64,000 nucleotides of DNA, from positions 62,001-126,000 of the forward strand of contig NMOS02000001.1 of NCBI GenBank assembly GCA_002290645.2, written 5' to 3'. The DNA is from Candidatus Aquirickettsiella gammari. Its GTDB lineage: Bacteria; Pseudomonadota; Gammaproteobacteria; Diplorickettsiales; Diplorickettsiaceae. Numbering within the stretch: the stretch's first letter is position 1; every line of letters starts with the position of its first letter. The notes beneath the pieces are model-generated. The model was not told the origin of the DNA and searched no databases. It worked only from the letters and a program-made list of their open reading frames with translations. The translations under genes and the position numbers were made by a program. Of the stretch, positions 17,215 through 27,137 are shown piece after piece.

Positions 17215-20200
17215 ATGCCCGCATTTACTCAGTTTTCTTTATTGAAAAATCGTCGATTTTTGCCTTTATTGTTAGTTCAATTCTTAGGGGCATTTAATGA
17301 TAATTTCTTTAAAAATGCCTTAATCATTTTAATCACCTACCAACTTGTTACACAATCACTCTTATTACAGCAACTTTCAGTCACCATAGCCGCTGGATTG
17401 TTCATTTTACCTTTTTTTCTGTTTTCAGCGCTCTCTGGACAATTGGCCGATAAACTAAGTAGAAAACACTTAACGATTATTATTAAAGCATTTGAATGTT
17501 TTTTTATGTTATTAGCGGCATTAGGATTTTATTTTCATACAGTAAGCTTGTTGATGTTCGTTTTATTTTTGATGGGGACCCATTCAAGTTTTTTTGGTCC
17601 TATTAAATACGCTATTTTACCAGATTTATTAGAGAAAAAAGAATTAATTGCCGGAAATGCCTTGATTGAAGCGAGCACCTTTATAGCTATTTTGCTAGGC
17701 ACCCTATTAGGAGGTTTGCTGGTTGCTAATCATGCGGATATAAGATTAATTTCAAGTATTATGCTTTTTATAGCGGGTTTAGGTTTATTGGCAAGTTTTT
17801 ATGTCCCCGCAACGACTAAAGCAAATCCTGATTTAAAACTGAATCTACATTTTATTCAGGCATCGCTTAAAATTATTCAGCAAGTTAAAACTGAAAAAAA
17901 AGTTTTCTTAGCTATTTTAGCTATTTCTTGGTTTTGGTTAATCGGCGCTACTTTTTTAACTCAATTTCCTAGTTTTGCTAAAAATATTTTACATACAAAT
18001 GCGAATATAATAACTATTTTTTTAGTGATTTTCACAATAGGTATTGCCTGTGGTTCGCTTATTTGTAATCGATTATTAAAACATCAGATAAGTATGCGAT
18101 GGATCCCCATTAGCCTTTGGCTAATGAGTATTTTTATGATCGATCTCTATTTTGCTTCTCGACATCCGATCGACACCACTAAAAATCTTATTAGCTTTAG
18201 TGCATTTTTCTATTCCATTACACATTGGCGAATTTGTTTGGACTTATTAGGTCTGTCAATCAGCGGAGGTATTTATATTGTACCTCTTTATACCTTAATT
18301 CAAACCGATACAGCGACTGAGCATCGTGCAAGAACTATCGCGGCTAATAATATTATCAATTCTTTGTTTATTGTTATTGCGAGTCTCATTATAGTTTTCT
18401 TATTAAAAATTGATTTAACCGTTATTCAGATCTTTTTATTATTAGGTGTAATTAATGTTGGATTTGCAATTTACGCGACTCGATTGATTCCTCAAGGCTT
18501 AATCAAGCCATTATTACGAAGCGTGTTAAAACTTCTTTATAATGTGGAATTAAATGGCTTTGAAAATTATAAAGAAGCCGGTGAAAGTGTGGTTATTGTA
18601 GCCAATCATACTTCGTTTTTAGACGTTGTACTATTGTATGCTTTTTTACCGGAAGAGCTTTTATTTGCTATTAATAGTTTTACCGCACGTATTTGGTGGA
18701 TACGCCCCTTTTTATATTTCTCTAAAGTATTTGAATTAGATCCTTTAAATCCATTAGCCATTAAGACCTTAATTAAAGAAGTTAAAAAAGGTCAAAAATG
18801 TGTGATTTTCCCTGAGGGTAGAATTACCACCACTGGCGCGCTGATGAAACTCTACGAAGGGCCGGGATTAATAGCTGATCATGCTAAGGTTAATTTATTA
18901 CCGATTCGTTTACAGGGTGCGCAATATACACCGTTTTCTCGTTTGCGGGGGAAGGTTCAAATACGTTGGTTCCCTAAAATTTCTATTTCAATCTTACCAC
19001 CGCGCAAATTCATCGTAGATCCTGCTATGAGTAGTCGAAAAAGGCGACAACTTATCAGCAATCAATTGTATGCAATTATGGTTGAGATGTTATTCCGCAG
19101 TACTAATTATAATAAAACTTTGTTTCAATCTTTGTTGGAGGCAAAAGCAATTCATAAAGGTCCTACTAAAATTTTGGAAGATATCACGCGAGTGCCTATT
19201 AACTATAATCAATTAATAACGCGTTGTTTTATTTTAGGGCCTTATATTAGCCGCCATACTAATTATCAGGAAACAGTAGGTCTTTTACTACCTAATATGG
19301 TGAGCGCAGTAGTTACTTTTTTTGCTTTACAAGCATATGGAAGAGTTCCAGCTTGGTTAAATTACACAGCGGGGTTTGCTCAAATAGAAGCTGCTTGTAG
19401 CGTTGCAAAAGTTCATTGTATCTTGACTTCAAGAAAGTTTATTGAAGTGGCTAATTTATTTGAACTTATCGCTCGCTTAAGTGAAAAGGCTATTCAGATT
19501 ATTTATTTAGAAGATGTAAAGAAGGATATTACTTGGAAGGATAAGCTGCGTGCCAGTTTATTTAGTCGTTTCCCGCACTATTATTACTATAAAAAGCTAA
19601 AAAAAGGGACAAACCCACATGATCCAGCGGTTATTTTATTTACTTCAGGTTCAGAAGGCGAGCCAAAGGGGGTGGTATTAAGTCATGAAAATATACAAGC
19701 TAATTTGGCACAAATGACCACCCAAGTTGATTTTAACCAACGTGACATTTTTTTTAGTTCGTTACCTTTATTTCACGCCTTTGGATTAACCGCTTGCGTC
19801 ATACTCCCAGTATATCATGGGATAAAAACTTTTATTTATCCATCTCCATTACATTATCGTAAAGTACCTAATATGATCTATGAGTGTAATGCAACGATTA
19901 TGTTTGGGGCGGACACTTTTCTTGCAGGCTATGGTCGCTATGCCCATCCCTATGACTTTTATAGTATCCGTTATGTTTTTGCCGGGGCGGAAAAACTGAA
20001 GGATAAAACACGTAAGTTGTGGATGGAAAAATTTGGAATTCGTATTTTTGAAGGTTATGGCGTCACTGAAGCATCTCCGGTTATCAGTGTTAACACCCCC
20101 ATGCAAAACAAACCAGGGACCGTAGGTAATTTTTTACCAGGTATTCGTTATGAAATTGAGCCAGTACCTGAAATTAAGCAAGGAGGGCGTTTACTCATAT

Positions 20201-20661
20201 CAGGTCCTAATGTGATGTTAGGTTACTTAAGTAAGGAATTGCCAGGAGAAGTTATTCCTCCTAGCCATGGTTGGTATGATACGGGTGATATTGTAGAAGT
20301 GGATGTGGATGGTTATCTTACTATAAAAGATAGAGCGAAGCGTTTTGCAAAAATTAGTGGGGAGATGATTTCGTTAACAGCAATAGAAAATATAATTTAT
20401 GATTTATGGTCAGATAAACACCACGCTATATTAAGTATCCCTGATGCGAAAAAAGGCGAACAACTTATTTTAGTGACAGATCATAAGCTTGCAACGCGTC
20501 AAGCACTGATCAAATTTTTTAGAGAGAAAGGGTTGTCTGAATTGAGCTTGCCAAGACGACTATACTTTATCGATCTTATGCCATTACTAGGGAGTGGTAA
20601 AGTAAATTATATGGCGGTAAAAGATTGGCTAGATCAATATCTGAAAACAAAAAGAATTTAA
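17215..20661 (+). CDS. aas: Fused lysophospholipid transporter / acyltransferase / acyl-ACP synthetase (LplT-Aas)
   Basis: A 1148-residue three-domain protein. Residues 1 to about 420 form an MFS domain like LplT, which flips lysophospholipids inward. About 425-630 is a PlsC acyltransferase with the NHTSFLD catalytic motif (His465, Asp470) and FPEGRITTTG. About 650-1148 is an AMP-binding acyl-ACP synthetase with the phosphate loop TSGSEGEPKG (from Thr810), EGYGVTEASP and YDTGDIVEVD. Together they re-acylate lysophosphatidylethanolamine. In E. coli this is two genes, lplT and aas; the full fusion is seen in other gammaproteobacteria. It stands alone, convergent with rarA. Confidence 0.94.
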   Translation: MPAFTQFSLLKNRRFLPLLLVQFLGAFNDNFFKNALIILITYQLVTQSLLLQQLSVTIAAGLFILPFFLFSALSGQLADKLSRKHLTIIIKAFECFFMLLAALGFYFHTVSLLMFVLFLMGTHSSFFGPIKYAILPDLLEKKELIAGNALIEASTFIAILLGTLLGGLLVANHADIRLISSIMLFIAGLGLLASFYVPATTKANPDLKLNLHFIQASLKIIQQVKTEKKVFLAILAISWFWLIGATFLTQFPSFAKNILHTNANIITIFLVIFTIGIACGSLICNRLLKHQISMRWIPISLWLMSIFMIDLYFASRHPIDTTKNLISFSAFFYSITHWRICLDLLGLSISGGIYIVPLYTLIQTDTATEHRARTIAANNIINSLFIVIASLIIVFLLKIDLTVIQIFLLLGVINVGFAIYATRLIPQGLIKPLLRSVLKLLYNVELNGFENYKEAGESVVIVANHTSFLDVVLLYAFLPEELLFAINSFTARIWWIRPFLYFSKVFELDPLNPLAIKTLIKEVKKGQKCVIFPEGRITTTGALMKLYEGPGLIADHAKVNLLPIRLQGAQYTPFSRLRGKVQIRWFPKISISILPPRKFIVDPAMSSRKRRQLISNQLYAIMVEMLFRSTNYNKTLFQSLLEAKAIHKGPTKILEDITRVPINYNQLITRCFILGPYISRHTNYQETVGLLLPNMVSAVVTFFALQAYGRVPAWLNYTAGFAQIEAACSVAKVHCILTSRKFIEVANLFELIARLSEKAIQIIYLEDVKKDITWKDKLRASLFSRFPHYYYYKKLKKGTNPHDPAVILFTSGSEGEPKGVVLSHENIQANLAQMTTQVDFNQRDIFFSSLPLFHAFGLTACVILPVYHGIKTFIYPSPLHYRKVPNMIYECNATIMFGADTFLAGYGRYAHPYDFYSIRYVFAGAEKLKDKTRKLWMEKFGIRIFEGYGVTEASPVISVNTPMQNKPGTVGNFLPGIRYEIEPVPEIKQGGRLLISGPNVMLGYLSKELPGEVIPPSHGWYDTGDIVEVDVDGYLTIKDRAKRFAKISGEMISLTAIENIIYDLWSDKHHAILSIPDAKKGEQLILVTDHKLATRQALIKFFREKGLSELSLPRRLYFIDLMPLLGSGKVNYMAVKDWLDQYLKTKRI

Positions 20662-20682
20662 ATTAATAAATTATCGTAGTAT

Positions 20683-22023
20683 TTATTTTTTTCTTTTTTT
20701 TAAACGATTAAGTTTTTCTGCTATTTTAAGCTCTAATCCACGAGGAACTGGAAAATAATATTGCTGATCCTTCAATTCCGTAGGCAAATATTGTTCTCCT
20801 TCAACATAGCCATTATCCTCATCGTGGGCGTAACGGTAATCCTTGCCATAATTTAATTGTTGCATGAGTTTCGTTGGGGCATTACGTAAATGAAGTGGAA
20901 CTTCTAGTGTTCCATTTTCCTTTGCATCAGCCATCGCTTTTTTAAGGGCCGTGTAAACAGCGTTACTTTTTGCAGTACACGACAAGTAAACGACAGCTTG
21001 TGCCAAGGCGAGTTCGCCTTCGGGACTGCCTAAACGCTCTTGCACTTGCCATGCATCTAAGGCAAGTTGCAAACCGCGTGGATCAGCGTTACCAATATCC
21101 TCACTTGCCATTCGAACGATGCGTCGTGCAACATATAAAGGATCACAGCCCCCATCGAGCATACACGCTAACCAATAAAGTGCTGCATCTGGATCGGTTC
21201 CACGTACTGATTTATGTAATGCAGAAATTTGATCATAAAAAAGCTCCCCTCCTTTATCAAAACGGCGTAGATTAGTTTGAGTAACCGCGCGTAATATATT
21301 TTCATCAATAATGTTATTTTCGGCTAAATCCGCGGCAATTTCTAAAATATTTAAAACCTGACGTGCATCACCATCTGCAATAGCCGCTAATTGTTTTTTT
21401 ACAGAAGATTCAATTAATAAATTTTTTTCCCCTAAACCATTTTCCTCATTTGTTAATGCGCGATCAATGATTTGAATGATTTCTTCTAGAGTCAATTTTT
21501 TTAATACATAGACTCTAGTGCGGGATAGTAATGCATTATTAATTTCAAAGGATGGATTTTCTGTAGTAGCACCAACTAATATAAAAAGACCTGATTCTAC
21601 AAAAGGCAATAATGCATCTTGTTGGGCTTTGTTAAAACGATGGATTTCATCGATAAATAATATTGTTTTTTGTGCTGATTGAGGATTAAGCTCAGCTTGA
21701 GTACGTTCTGCAATATGACGAATTTCTTTAACGCCTGCCTGCAATGCCGATAAAGATTCAAATCGAGCTTGAACATGATTTGCCATTAATTTAGCTAAAG
21801 TTGTTTTTCCAGTTCCAGGAGGCCCCCATAAGATCATAGAGTGCAATTGGCCTTGTAAAATTGCCTGACGTAATGCTTTTTGTGGTCCTAATAAATGCCT
21901 TTGACCAAAAAAATCATCTAAATGATGAGGGCGTAATCGGGCAGCGAGTGGGGAATAGGGAGGTTTAATGCTTACCATACCTTGATTTATACGATGGAAG
22001 CATTTTAGTGTCAACTTAGGCAC
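20683..22023 (-). CDS. rarA: Replication-associated recombination protein A (RarA/MgsA), AAA+ ATPase
   Basis: A 446-residue clamp-loader-like AAA+ protein that acts at stalled forks, almost the E. coli length (447). It has [17 protein letters not shown], Walker [10 protein letters not shown], Walker [17 protein letters not shown], sensor 1 [12 protein letters not shown] and a C-terminal tetramerisation domain with [13 protein letters not shown] and YKYAHD-like sequence. An internal ATG at residue 16 (21978) is an alternative start, placing PLAARLRP nearer the N-terminus. It is the last gene of the long minus-strand run that starts at rplM. Confidence 0.95.
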   Translation of the reverse strand: MPKLTLKCFHRINQGMVSIKPPYSPLAARLRPHHLDDFFGQRHLLGPQKALRQAILQGQLHSMILWGPPGTGKTTLAKLMANHVQARFESLSALQAGVKEIRHIAERTQAELNPQSAQKTILFIDEIHRFNKAQQDALLPFVESGLFILVGATTENPSFEINNALLSRTRVYVLKKLTLEEIIQIIDRALTNEENGLGEKNLLIESSVKKQLAAIADGDARQVLNILEIAADLAENNIIDENILRAVTQTNLRRFDKGGELFYDQISALHKSVRGTDPDAALYWLACMLDGGCDPLYVARRIVRMASEDIGNADPRGLQLALDAWQVQERLGSPEGELALAQAVVYLSCTAKSNAVYTALKKAMADAKENGTLEVPLHLRNAPTKLMQQLNYGKDYRYAHDEDNGYVEGEQYLPTELKDQQYYFPVPRGLELKIAEKLNRLKKRKK

Positions 22024-22065
22024 ATTTTTAGATTTAATAAAAAATCGACCTATTTAACAAGATTG

Positions 22066-22947
22066 TTAATATTTAAGTGCTCTTTTTTCAATAGATTTTA
22101 TAATGATTTCAGCCACATTTTTTTGGGTTGCTTTTTCTATTCCTTCTAATCCAGGGGATGAGTTTACTTCCATTACCAAAGGACCTCTATTGGAGCGTAG
22201 TAGATCGACACCTGCAATATCCAGACCAATAACCTTGGCAGCCCGAACAGCAGTTGAACGTTCTTCTGTCGTTAGTTTAGCAAGGCGTATCGTTCCGCCA
22301 CGATGGATATTAGAACGAAATTCACCCAGTTTGGCTTGGCGCTCCATCGCAGCTATCACTTTACCGTTGACTACGAAGCAACGAATATCAGCCGCTTTAG
22401 CTTCTTTAATATATTCTTGGATCATGATGTGCGCTTGCAAATCTAAAAAAGCCTCAATCACACTGATAGCGGCTTGCCGCGTTTCAGCTAAAACAACACC
22501 AATACCTTGAGTTCCTTCTAGGATTTTAATGACTAAGGGAGGACCGCCTACCATGTTAATAAGGTCTTGAATATCATCAGGAGAATAAGCAAACCCCGTA
22601 ATAGGTAAACCTACCCCTTTTCGAGATAATATTTGTAATGAGCGTAGCTTATCTTGTGCACGGGTGATGGCAATGGAGTTATTAGCGACAAAAACACCCA
22701 TCATTTCAAATTGCCTGACTAATGCAGCGCCGTAAAAGGTAATCGAAGCACCGATCCTTGGAATAATTGCGTCAAATTTGTCGAGAATTTTTCCTTTATA
22801 ATGAATATACGGATTTTGCGTGGTTATATTCATATAGCAACGTAAGGTATCAATTATTTTAACTTGATGCCCGCGTTTTTTAGCTTCTTCTTCTAAGCGA
22901 CGGGTGGAGTATAGTTTCGGACGGCGAGATAGAATGGCAATTTTCAT
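22066..22947 (-). CDS. rimK: RimK-type alpha-L-glutamate ligase (ribosomal protein S6 modification)
   Basis: A 293-residue ATP-grasp ligase of RimK type, which adds glutamates to the C-terminus of ribosomal protein S6. Visible are [18 protein letters not shown], the IIPRIGAS block, the ATP-grasp [15 protein letters not shown] loop, [18 protein letters not shown] and the metal-binding end [14 protein letters not shown]. Length and wording agree closely with E. coli RimK. Its ATG overlaps the stop of the RimB-like protease gene by 4 bases, the usual operon partner. Confidence 0.94.
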   Translation of the reverse strand: MKIAILSRRPKLYSTRRLEEEAKKRGHQVKIIDTLRCYMNITTQNPYIHYKGKILDKFDAIIPRIGASITFYGAALVRQFEMMGVFVANNSIAITRAQDKLRSLQILSRKGVGLPITGFAYSPDDIQDLINMVGGPPLVIKILEGTQGIGVVLAETRQAAISVIEAFLDLQAHIMIQEYIKEAKAADIRCFVVNGKVIAAMERQAKLGEFRSNIHRGGTIRLAKLTTEERSTAVRAAKVIGLDIAGVDLLRSNRGPLVMEVNSSPGLEGIEKATQKNVAEIIIKSIEKRALKY

Positions 22948-23393
22948 GAGATTATAGTTTTTTTACTGTAGAGATAAGAACGGCTGGGATCAACAATAAA
23001 TTGCTGTTTTAATGCAGTGCGACCTAATAACATTCTAAAACGCATATTATCCCTACTTGTTAAAGTAATCTCGATTGGCCAGCATTGTATCCCAAGTACG
23101 ATAGAGGTTTGAATAACACAACGCTTTTCTTTATGACCGCCTGAATCGGTGATTTCACGTATATCGATTAAATCAGCAATACACTTAATTATTTTTTCGG
23201 GAAAACGCCGTGGTTGAGGATGTATACTAAAACAAACTTGTTTTTTGTCTGGAGTTTTTTGAATGATTTCTACGCGAAAAGCGTGTAAAGCGGAGGTTCT
23301 TGCCCCCGTGTCTACTTTAGTTTTGAGGCGAGGGATACCTAACTCAGGGAGGGAAACCCATTCTCGCCACCCAATAAGTATCGGGGATGACAT
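22944..23393 (-). CDS. RimK-associated aspartic/zinc protease family protein (RimB-like, COG4067)
   Basis: From ATG 23393 this is 149 residues. The key motif is [13 protein letters not shown] near residue 25, the retropepsin-like active site of the ATP-dependent zinc protease family (Pfam Zn_protease), followed by [20 protein letters not shown] near the C-terminus. The frame is open upstream to 23519, but that part overlaps sspB in another frame; ATG 23393 comes 1 base after the sspB stop. In Pseudomonas a homologue, RimB, works with RimK on the glutamate tail of S6. The rimB-rimK coupling here fits that role. Confidence 0.87.
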   Translation of the reverse strand: MSSPILIGWREWVSLPELGIPRLKTKVDTGARTSALHAFRVEIIQKTPDKKQVCFSIHPQPRRFPEKIIKCIADLIDIREITDSGGHKEKRCVIQTSIVLGIQCWPIEITLTSRDNMRFRMLLGRTALKQQFIVDPSRSYLYSKKTIIS

Positions 23394-23394
23394 T

Positions 23395-23787
23395 TTATTT
23401 AACAATCGAAAGCTTTGGTTTTGTGCCGGGTCTAACTCTTGGAGGAGGGACGGTGCTGCCACCTTCTTCATTAGATTCCTCTTCTGTAAATACCATCCCC
23501 TGACCATTCTCTTTGGCATAGATAGCTAATACAGCTTGAATAGGCGCATAAATGAGCATAGATTGGCCATTAAAACTCGCTTCAAATTGGATAGCTTGCG
23601 TATCTATTTTTAAATTTAATATAGCATCTACCGATATATTTAGGGTTATTTTCCCATCTTTAATACACTGTTTTGGTACCTCTACGTGAGGTAATTCAGT
23701 ATCTATTAAAATATAGGGGGTCAAATGATTGTCAATAATCCAATCATAAAATGCACGTAATAAATAGGAACAATTTGATGTCATCAT
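23395..23787 (-). CDS. sspB: ClpXP protease specificity-enhancing factor SspB
   Basis: A 130-residue adaptor that delivers ssrA-tagged proteins to ClpXP. The N-terminal YLLRAFYDWIIDNHLTPYILID block and the ISFEA-like IQFEASFNGQSMLIYAPIQAVLAIYAKENGQGM core are family hallmarks, and the disordered acidic linker ends in a basic-hydrophobic ClpX-binding tail (KPKLSIVK). ClpP and ClpX are encoded at 30.8-32.8 kb. It follows sspA with 1 base between the genes. Confidence 0.95.
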   Translation of the reverse strand: MMTSNCSYLLRAFYDWIIDNHLTPYILIDTELPHVEVPKQCIKDGKITLNISVDAILNLKIDTQAIQFEASFNGQSMLIYAPIQAVLAIYAKENGQGMVFTEEESNEEGGSTVPPPRVRPGTKPKLSIVK

Positions 23788-23788
23788 G

Positions 23789-24439
23789 TTAAATTTTTAC
23801 TCCAAATTCGATTTCATTTAAAGTAGCTTTAAATGAGGGGCGCTTAAATAAGCGCTCTTCGTATTCTTTGATAGCAGCTGGCATAGGGGCTAGTTTAATA
23901 TCTAAACGATGTAAACGCCATAATAAGGGGGCCATACAACAATCTACTAAAGTGAACTCATCACTCAAGAAAAAAGATTTACCCGCAAATATCGGGGCAA
24001 GACTAGCCAAGCTACTCTCTAATTTTTTTTGTGCCGCATGTACAGTCTCTGAACTTTTAGATACTTTAGTGTTTTTTGACGCGTTTTCAATTTGCTGTAG
24101 TAGAGGGTACCAGTCTCGTTCTATGCGATAGATCATTTGTCGGCTTTTTGCACGGGCTACCGGGTAAACAGGTAATAAAGGGGGGTGTGGGAAGCGTTCA
24201 TCTAAATATTCGGTAATAATATTGGTTTCGTAAAGAACGAGATCTCGATCAATGATAGTAGGGACAGTGCCGTAAGGATTGTGTTGTAATAAACCTTCGG
24301 GTAACTCGGTGGGAGATACTTCTATAATCTCCGCGCTAATCCCCTTTTCAGCTAAAACAATGCGTACTCTATGGCTGTAAGGATCGTTGGTATTTGCATA
24401 TAAACTCATAGTTGAACGTTTACCGGCAGGTTGTGCCAT
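23789..24439 (-). CDS. sspA: Stringent starvation protein A (GST-fold, RNA polymerase-associated)
   Basis: A 216-residue GST-fold protein: an N-terminal thioredoxin-like domain (SLYANTNDPYSHRVRIVLAEKG, then NPYGTVPTIIDRDLVLYET with the cis-Pro and glutathione-site-like residues) and an all-helical C-terminal domain. SspA binds RNA polymerase and controls stress and virulence genes in gammaproteobacteria. The Cys/Ser catalytic position of true GSTs is not obvious, as expected for SspA. It lies between petC and sspB, the classic proteobacterial order. Confidence 0.93.
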   Translation of the reverse strand: MAQPAGKRSTMSLYANTNDPYSHRVRIVLAEKGISAEIIEVSPTELPEGLLQHNPYGTVPTIIDRDLVLYETNIITEYLDERFPHPPLLPVYPVARAKSRQMIYRIERDWYPLLQQIENASKNTKVSKSSETVHAAQKKLESSLASLAPIFAGKSFFLSDEFTLVDCCMAPLLWRLHRLDIKLAPMPAAIKEYEERLFKRPSFKATLNEIEFGVKI

Positions 24440-24496
24440 ATAAAAGGTTCTCCCTATTAATAATTTAAGACACTTTTAACGCGTTATGAAAATAGC

Positions 24497-25273
24497 TTAT
24501 TTTAGACTTTTCCAAATTTTATCTTTTAAAAAATAAACAAGATAAACAAAAACCAGCAAGAATCCACATACCTTTTTTCCCAATGATTGTCGATTAGTTT
24601 TTGTAGGTTCAGCTACGTAAGCTAAAAAGTTAACCAAATCAGTTACTACCGCTTTTAATCTAGGGATCTCTGATCTGCTTTTATTAGAATATGGATAAAT
24701 TGCACTACTACTACTTTTTTGGGACAAGTGATTATTAAAGTCACTTATTTTTTGGTAAATATAGAATGCACCTGTACGTAATGTCACTAAGGGATCCGGC
24801 ATCGCGGTGTTTTTAATCAAACTGTTGTTAACTCCAAAGGGCCTCGTATTGTCTGGATAAAAGCTAAGCAAGTAATTATACACCCAATCAGTACTTCTTG
24901 CCCGTATACTCAGCGAAAGGTCCGGGGGAATCTTCCCAAACCATAGTAGCGCCTCTTTTTTATGCAAGTTTGAATTTATCGAATTACTTGGTTTTGACTG
25001 GGTAAAAATCAGATTATTTTTTAATCGTTGTATAGTAGCCAGGTTAAACTCATCGATGATTTTCAGATCAACCGCAAGACGATTATAACGCATAAATTGC
25101 ATTGAATGACAGCCTGAACAATAATTCATAAAATATTTTGCTCCTCGTTGTAAGGAGGCAAGGTCAGTTTGGGAAATAGAGGATTTGAATACTTTATGGG
25201 TAAAAGTATTGCTTATACCATGTGCAAAAATAGGGACGAGGAGAAAAAGTAAGGTAATTATTATTTTCCACAT
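24497..25273 (-). CDS. petC: Cytochrome c1, cytochrome bc1 complex
   Basis: A 258-residue membrane-anchored c-type cytochrome. A signal peptide occupies residues 1-19, the haem c site CSGCH is at 52-56, the likely methionine ligand lies in NTAMPDPLV, and a single C-terminal anchor spans about 234-252. It passes electrons from the Rieske protein to cytochrome c. The start overlaps the petB end by 13 bases. The middle of the protein is rather short and Ser/Asn-rich compared with Legionella-type homologues. Confidence 0.93.
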   Translation of the reverse strand: MWKIIITLLFLLVPIFAHGISNTFTHKVFKSSISQTDLASLQRGAKYFMNYCSGCHSMQFMRYNRLAVDLKIIDEFNLATIQRLKNNLIFTQSKPSNSINSNLHKKEALLWFGKIPPDLSLSIRARSTDWVYNYLLSFYPDNTRPFGVNNSLIKNTAMPDPLVTLRTGAFYIYQKISDFNNHLSQKSSSSAIYPYSNKSRSEIPRLKAVVTDLVNFLAYVAEPTKTNRQSLGKKVCGFLLVFVYLVYFLKDKIWKSLK

Positions 25274-26481
25274 AGGATAGATTTGGGTAGCGGTTTGTTT
25301 TTCTCATATTTCGTATAAAATGGCATCAGGCAAAAAAAAAGAAAATAGAGTACTAGTAAACTTTGTATCAGAAAAACCTTAATCGGTGTAATGATAGTTG
25401 TACTTATATAACCTAATAAAGCAAAACTTAAAATGAAAATTGCTAAAGCAAAACGTGAGTAGCAACCACGATATCGCATCGATTTGACAGGGCTACGATC
25501 TAACCAGGGCAGTATGAATAAAATGGCAATAGTAGAGCCCATGATTAAAATACCGAGTAATTTGTTCGGAATGACACATAACACACCATAAAATGGGGCT
25601 AAATACCATAAAGGTTCAATATGGAGAGGCGTTAATAACGGGTCTGCAGGTATAAAATTATTAGGTTCAAGAAAATAACCGTACATTTCTGGGCTAAAAA
25701 ATACAACAAGTGAAAAAATAAATAAAAAAATTAACAAAGCGAATAACTCTTTTACGGTATAAAACGGGTGAAAGGGCACTGTACAGAGCGATTTTTTATC
25801 AGGGGGTGATTTTTCGCGTATGAAAATACCATCAGGATTATTAGAGCCAACTTTATGTAAAGCGGCCAGATGAAGCCGAACTAAAAATATCAAAAATAAG
25901 GGGATACCTATTATATGCAATGCAAAAAAACGATGTAAAATTTCACCTGAGACAATGCTATTACCACGAACCCATGTTGTGAGCACTGGGCCAATTCTTG
26001 GAATTGAGCTTAATAATGAAGTGCTAACTTGACTCGCCCAATAAGATGTTTGTCCCCAGGGGAGTAAATAGCCCATAAATGCCTCTATTAACAAGAGAAC
26101 ATAGAGACCCATACCTAATAACCAAACTAGCTCTCTAGGTTTTTTGTAAGATCCATATAAAAGGCTGCGGAAAATATGACAGTAAATAATAATGAAAAAA
26201 GCAGAAGCGCCGGTAGAATGTAAATAACGCAGTAACCATCCGTAGGGCACTTCTCGCATCATTGTTTCAATAGAATTAAATGCCGCTTCTGGTGTAGGTG
26301 TGTAAAACATGGTTAACCAGAGTCCAGTCAAAACTTGTAAAAATAAAAGAAATAGCGCCAAAGACCCAAAGAAATACCAAAAGTTAAGGTTCTTCGGAAG
26401 GTAATATTGTGTTAAATGACGCGCAATAAACTCATTAATTGGGAGACGCTGCAGAAACCAGTTAAATAATGACTTTAGCAT
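25261..26481 (-). CDS. petB: Cytochrome b, cytochrome bc1 complex
   Basis: A 406-residue integral membrane protein with about eight to nine spans that carries haems bL and bH and both quinone sites. Haem-ligand histidines are visible in helix B (YLHSTGASAFF and IYCHIFRSL) and helix D (ILHRFFALHI and LVRLHLAAL). The normally near-invariant Qo motif PEWY reads PLWY here (Pro290-Leu-Trp-Tyr293). It starts right at the petA stop and overlaps petC. A bacterial-type full-length cytochrome b, not the split b6/subunit IV form. Confidence 0.94.
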   Translation of the reverse strand: MLKSLFNWFLQRLPINEFIARHLTQYYLPKNLNFWYFFGSLALFLLFLQVLTGLWLTMFYTPTPEAAFNSIETMMREVPYGWLLRYLHSTGASAFFIIIYCHIFRSLLYGSYKKPRELVWLLGMGLYVLLLIEAFMGYLLPWGQTSYWASQVSTSLLSSIPRIGPVLTTWVRGNSIVSGEILHRFFALHIIGIPLFLIFLVRLHLAALHKVGSNNPDGIFIREKSPPDKKSLCTVPFHPFYTVKELFALLIFLFIFSLVVFFSPEMYGYFLEPNNFIPADPLLTPLHIEPLWYLAPFYGVLCVIPNKLLGILIMGSTIAILFILPWLDRSPVKSMRYRGCYSRFALAIFILSFALLGYISTTIITPIKVFLIQSLLVLYFLFFCLMPFYTKYEKNKPLPKSILCGK

Positions 26482-27057
26482 TTACACTAGCCTTGGATCT
26501 TCACCTATTACTAAAGTATGCGCATCTATGAAGTGATAAGGTGGAACTCTTAGGTTAGTTGGGGCAGGCATCCCTTTCATAACACGTCCCGCTAAATCAA
26601 ACATAGAACCATGACAAGGGCAATAAAACCCCCCAGGCCATTTGCGATTTAATTCACCTAAAGAAGGTTTAATTTGTGGAGAACAACCTAAATGTGTGCA
26701 TAAACCAATAAGAATTAAATATTCAGGATTAAGAGAACGATATTCGTTGCGTGTGTAAGAGGGTTGTTGTTCTACTAAAGAGTATGGATCGCGCAATAAA
26801 GGATCGATACTAGGGAGATTATCTAACATCGCCTGTGTTCGTCGAATAATCCAAATAGGTTTATTTTGCCAAGAAACGAGCATGGATCCACCGGGAGCTA
26901 GATTGCTAAGATCAACTTCAACAGGGGACGTCGCTTGCGCAAGTGTTTCAGCACTTGGCTGCCATGAAGCTAAAAAAGGGATAGCACTTGCCGCTATCCC
27001 AAGTCCAGCCATAAGGGCTATAGTAATAGCCAATAAACGGCGACGATCTTCTTCCAT
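26482..27057 (-). CDS. petA: Rieske iron-sulfur protein, cytochrome bc1 complex
   Basis: A 191-residue protein with an N-terminal RRRLL plus hydrophobic span (residues 5-30), a likely Tat-exported membrane anchor, and a periplasmic Rieske domain. The cluster-binding boxes are CTHLGC (120-125) and CPCHGS (146-151), with all four ligands (2 Cys, 2 His) and the disulfide cysteines present. It is the first gene of petABC and lies 80 bases downstream of rpsI on the same strand. Confidence 0.95.
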   Translation of the reverse strand: MEEDRRRLLAITIALMAGLGIAASAIPFLASWQPSAETLAQATSPVEVDLSNLAPGGSMLVSWQNKPIWIIRRTQAMLDNLPSIDPLLRDPYSLVEQQPSYTRNEYRSLNPEYLILIGLCTHLGCSPQIKPSLGELNRKWPGGFYCPCHGSMFDLAGRVMKGMPAPTNLRVPPYHFIDAHTLVIGEDPRLV

Positions 27058-27137
27058 TTTTTTTCGTCGTAGATGTAAATAGTTATTTAAATATTATGTA
27101 AAATCAGACATTAAAACAATAAATTTTAATAATATAA

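Noticed and set aside
22103-22510. 135-codon plus-strand frame within rimK
   Set aside because: Antisense shadow of a well-supported ATP-grasp gene with no recognisable domain.
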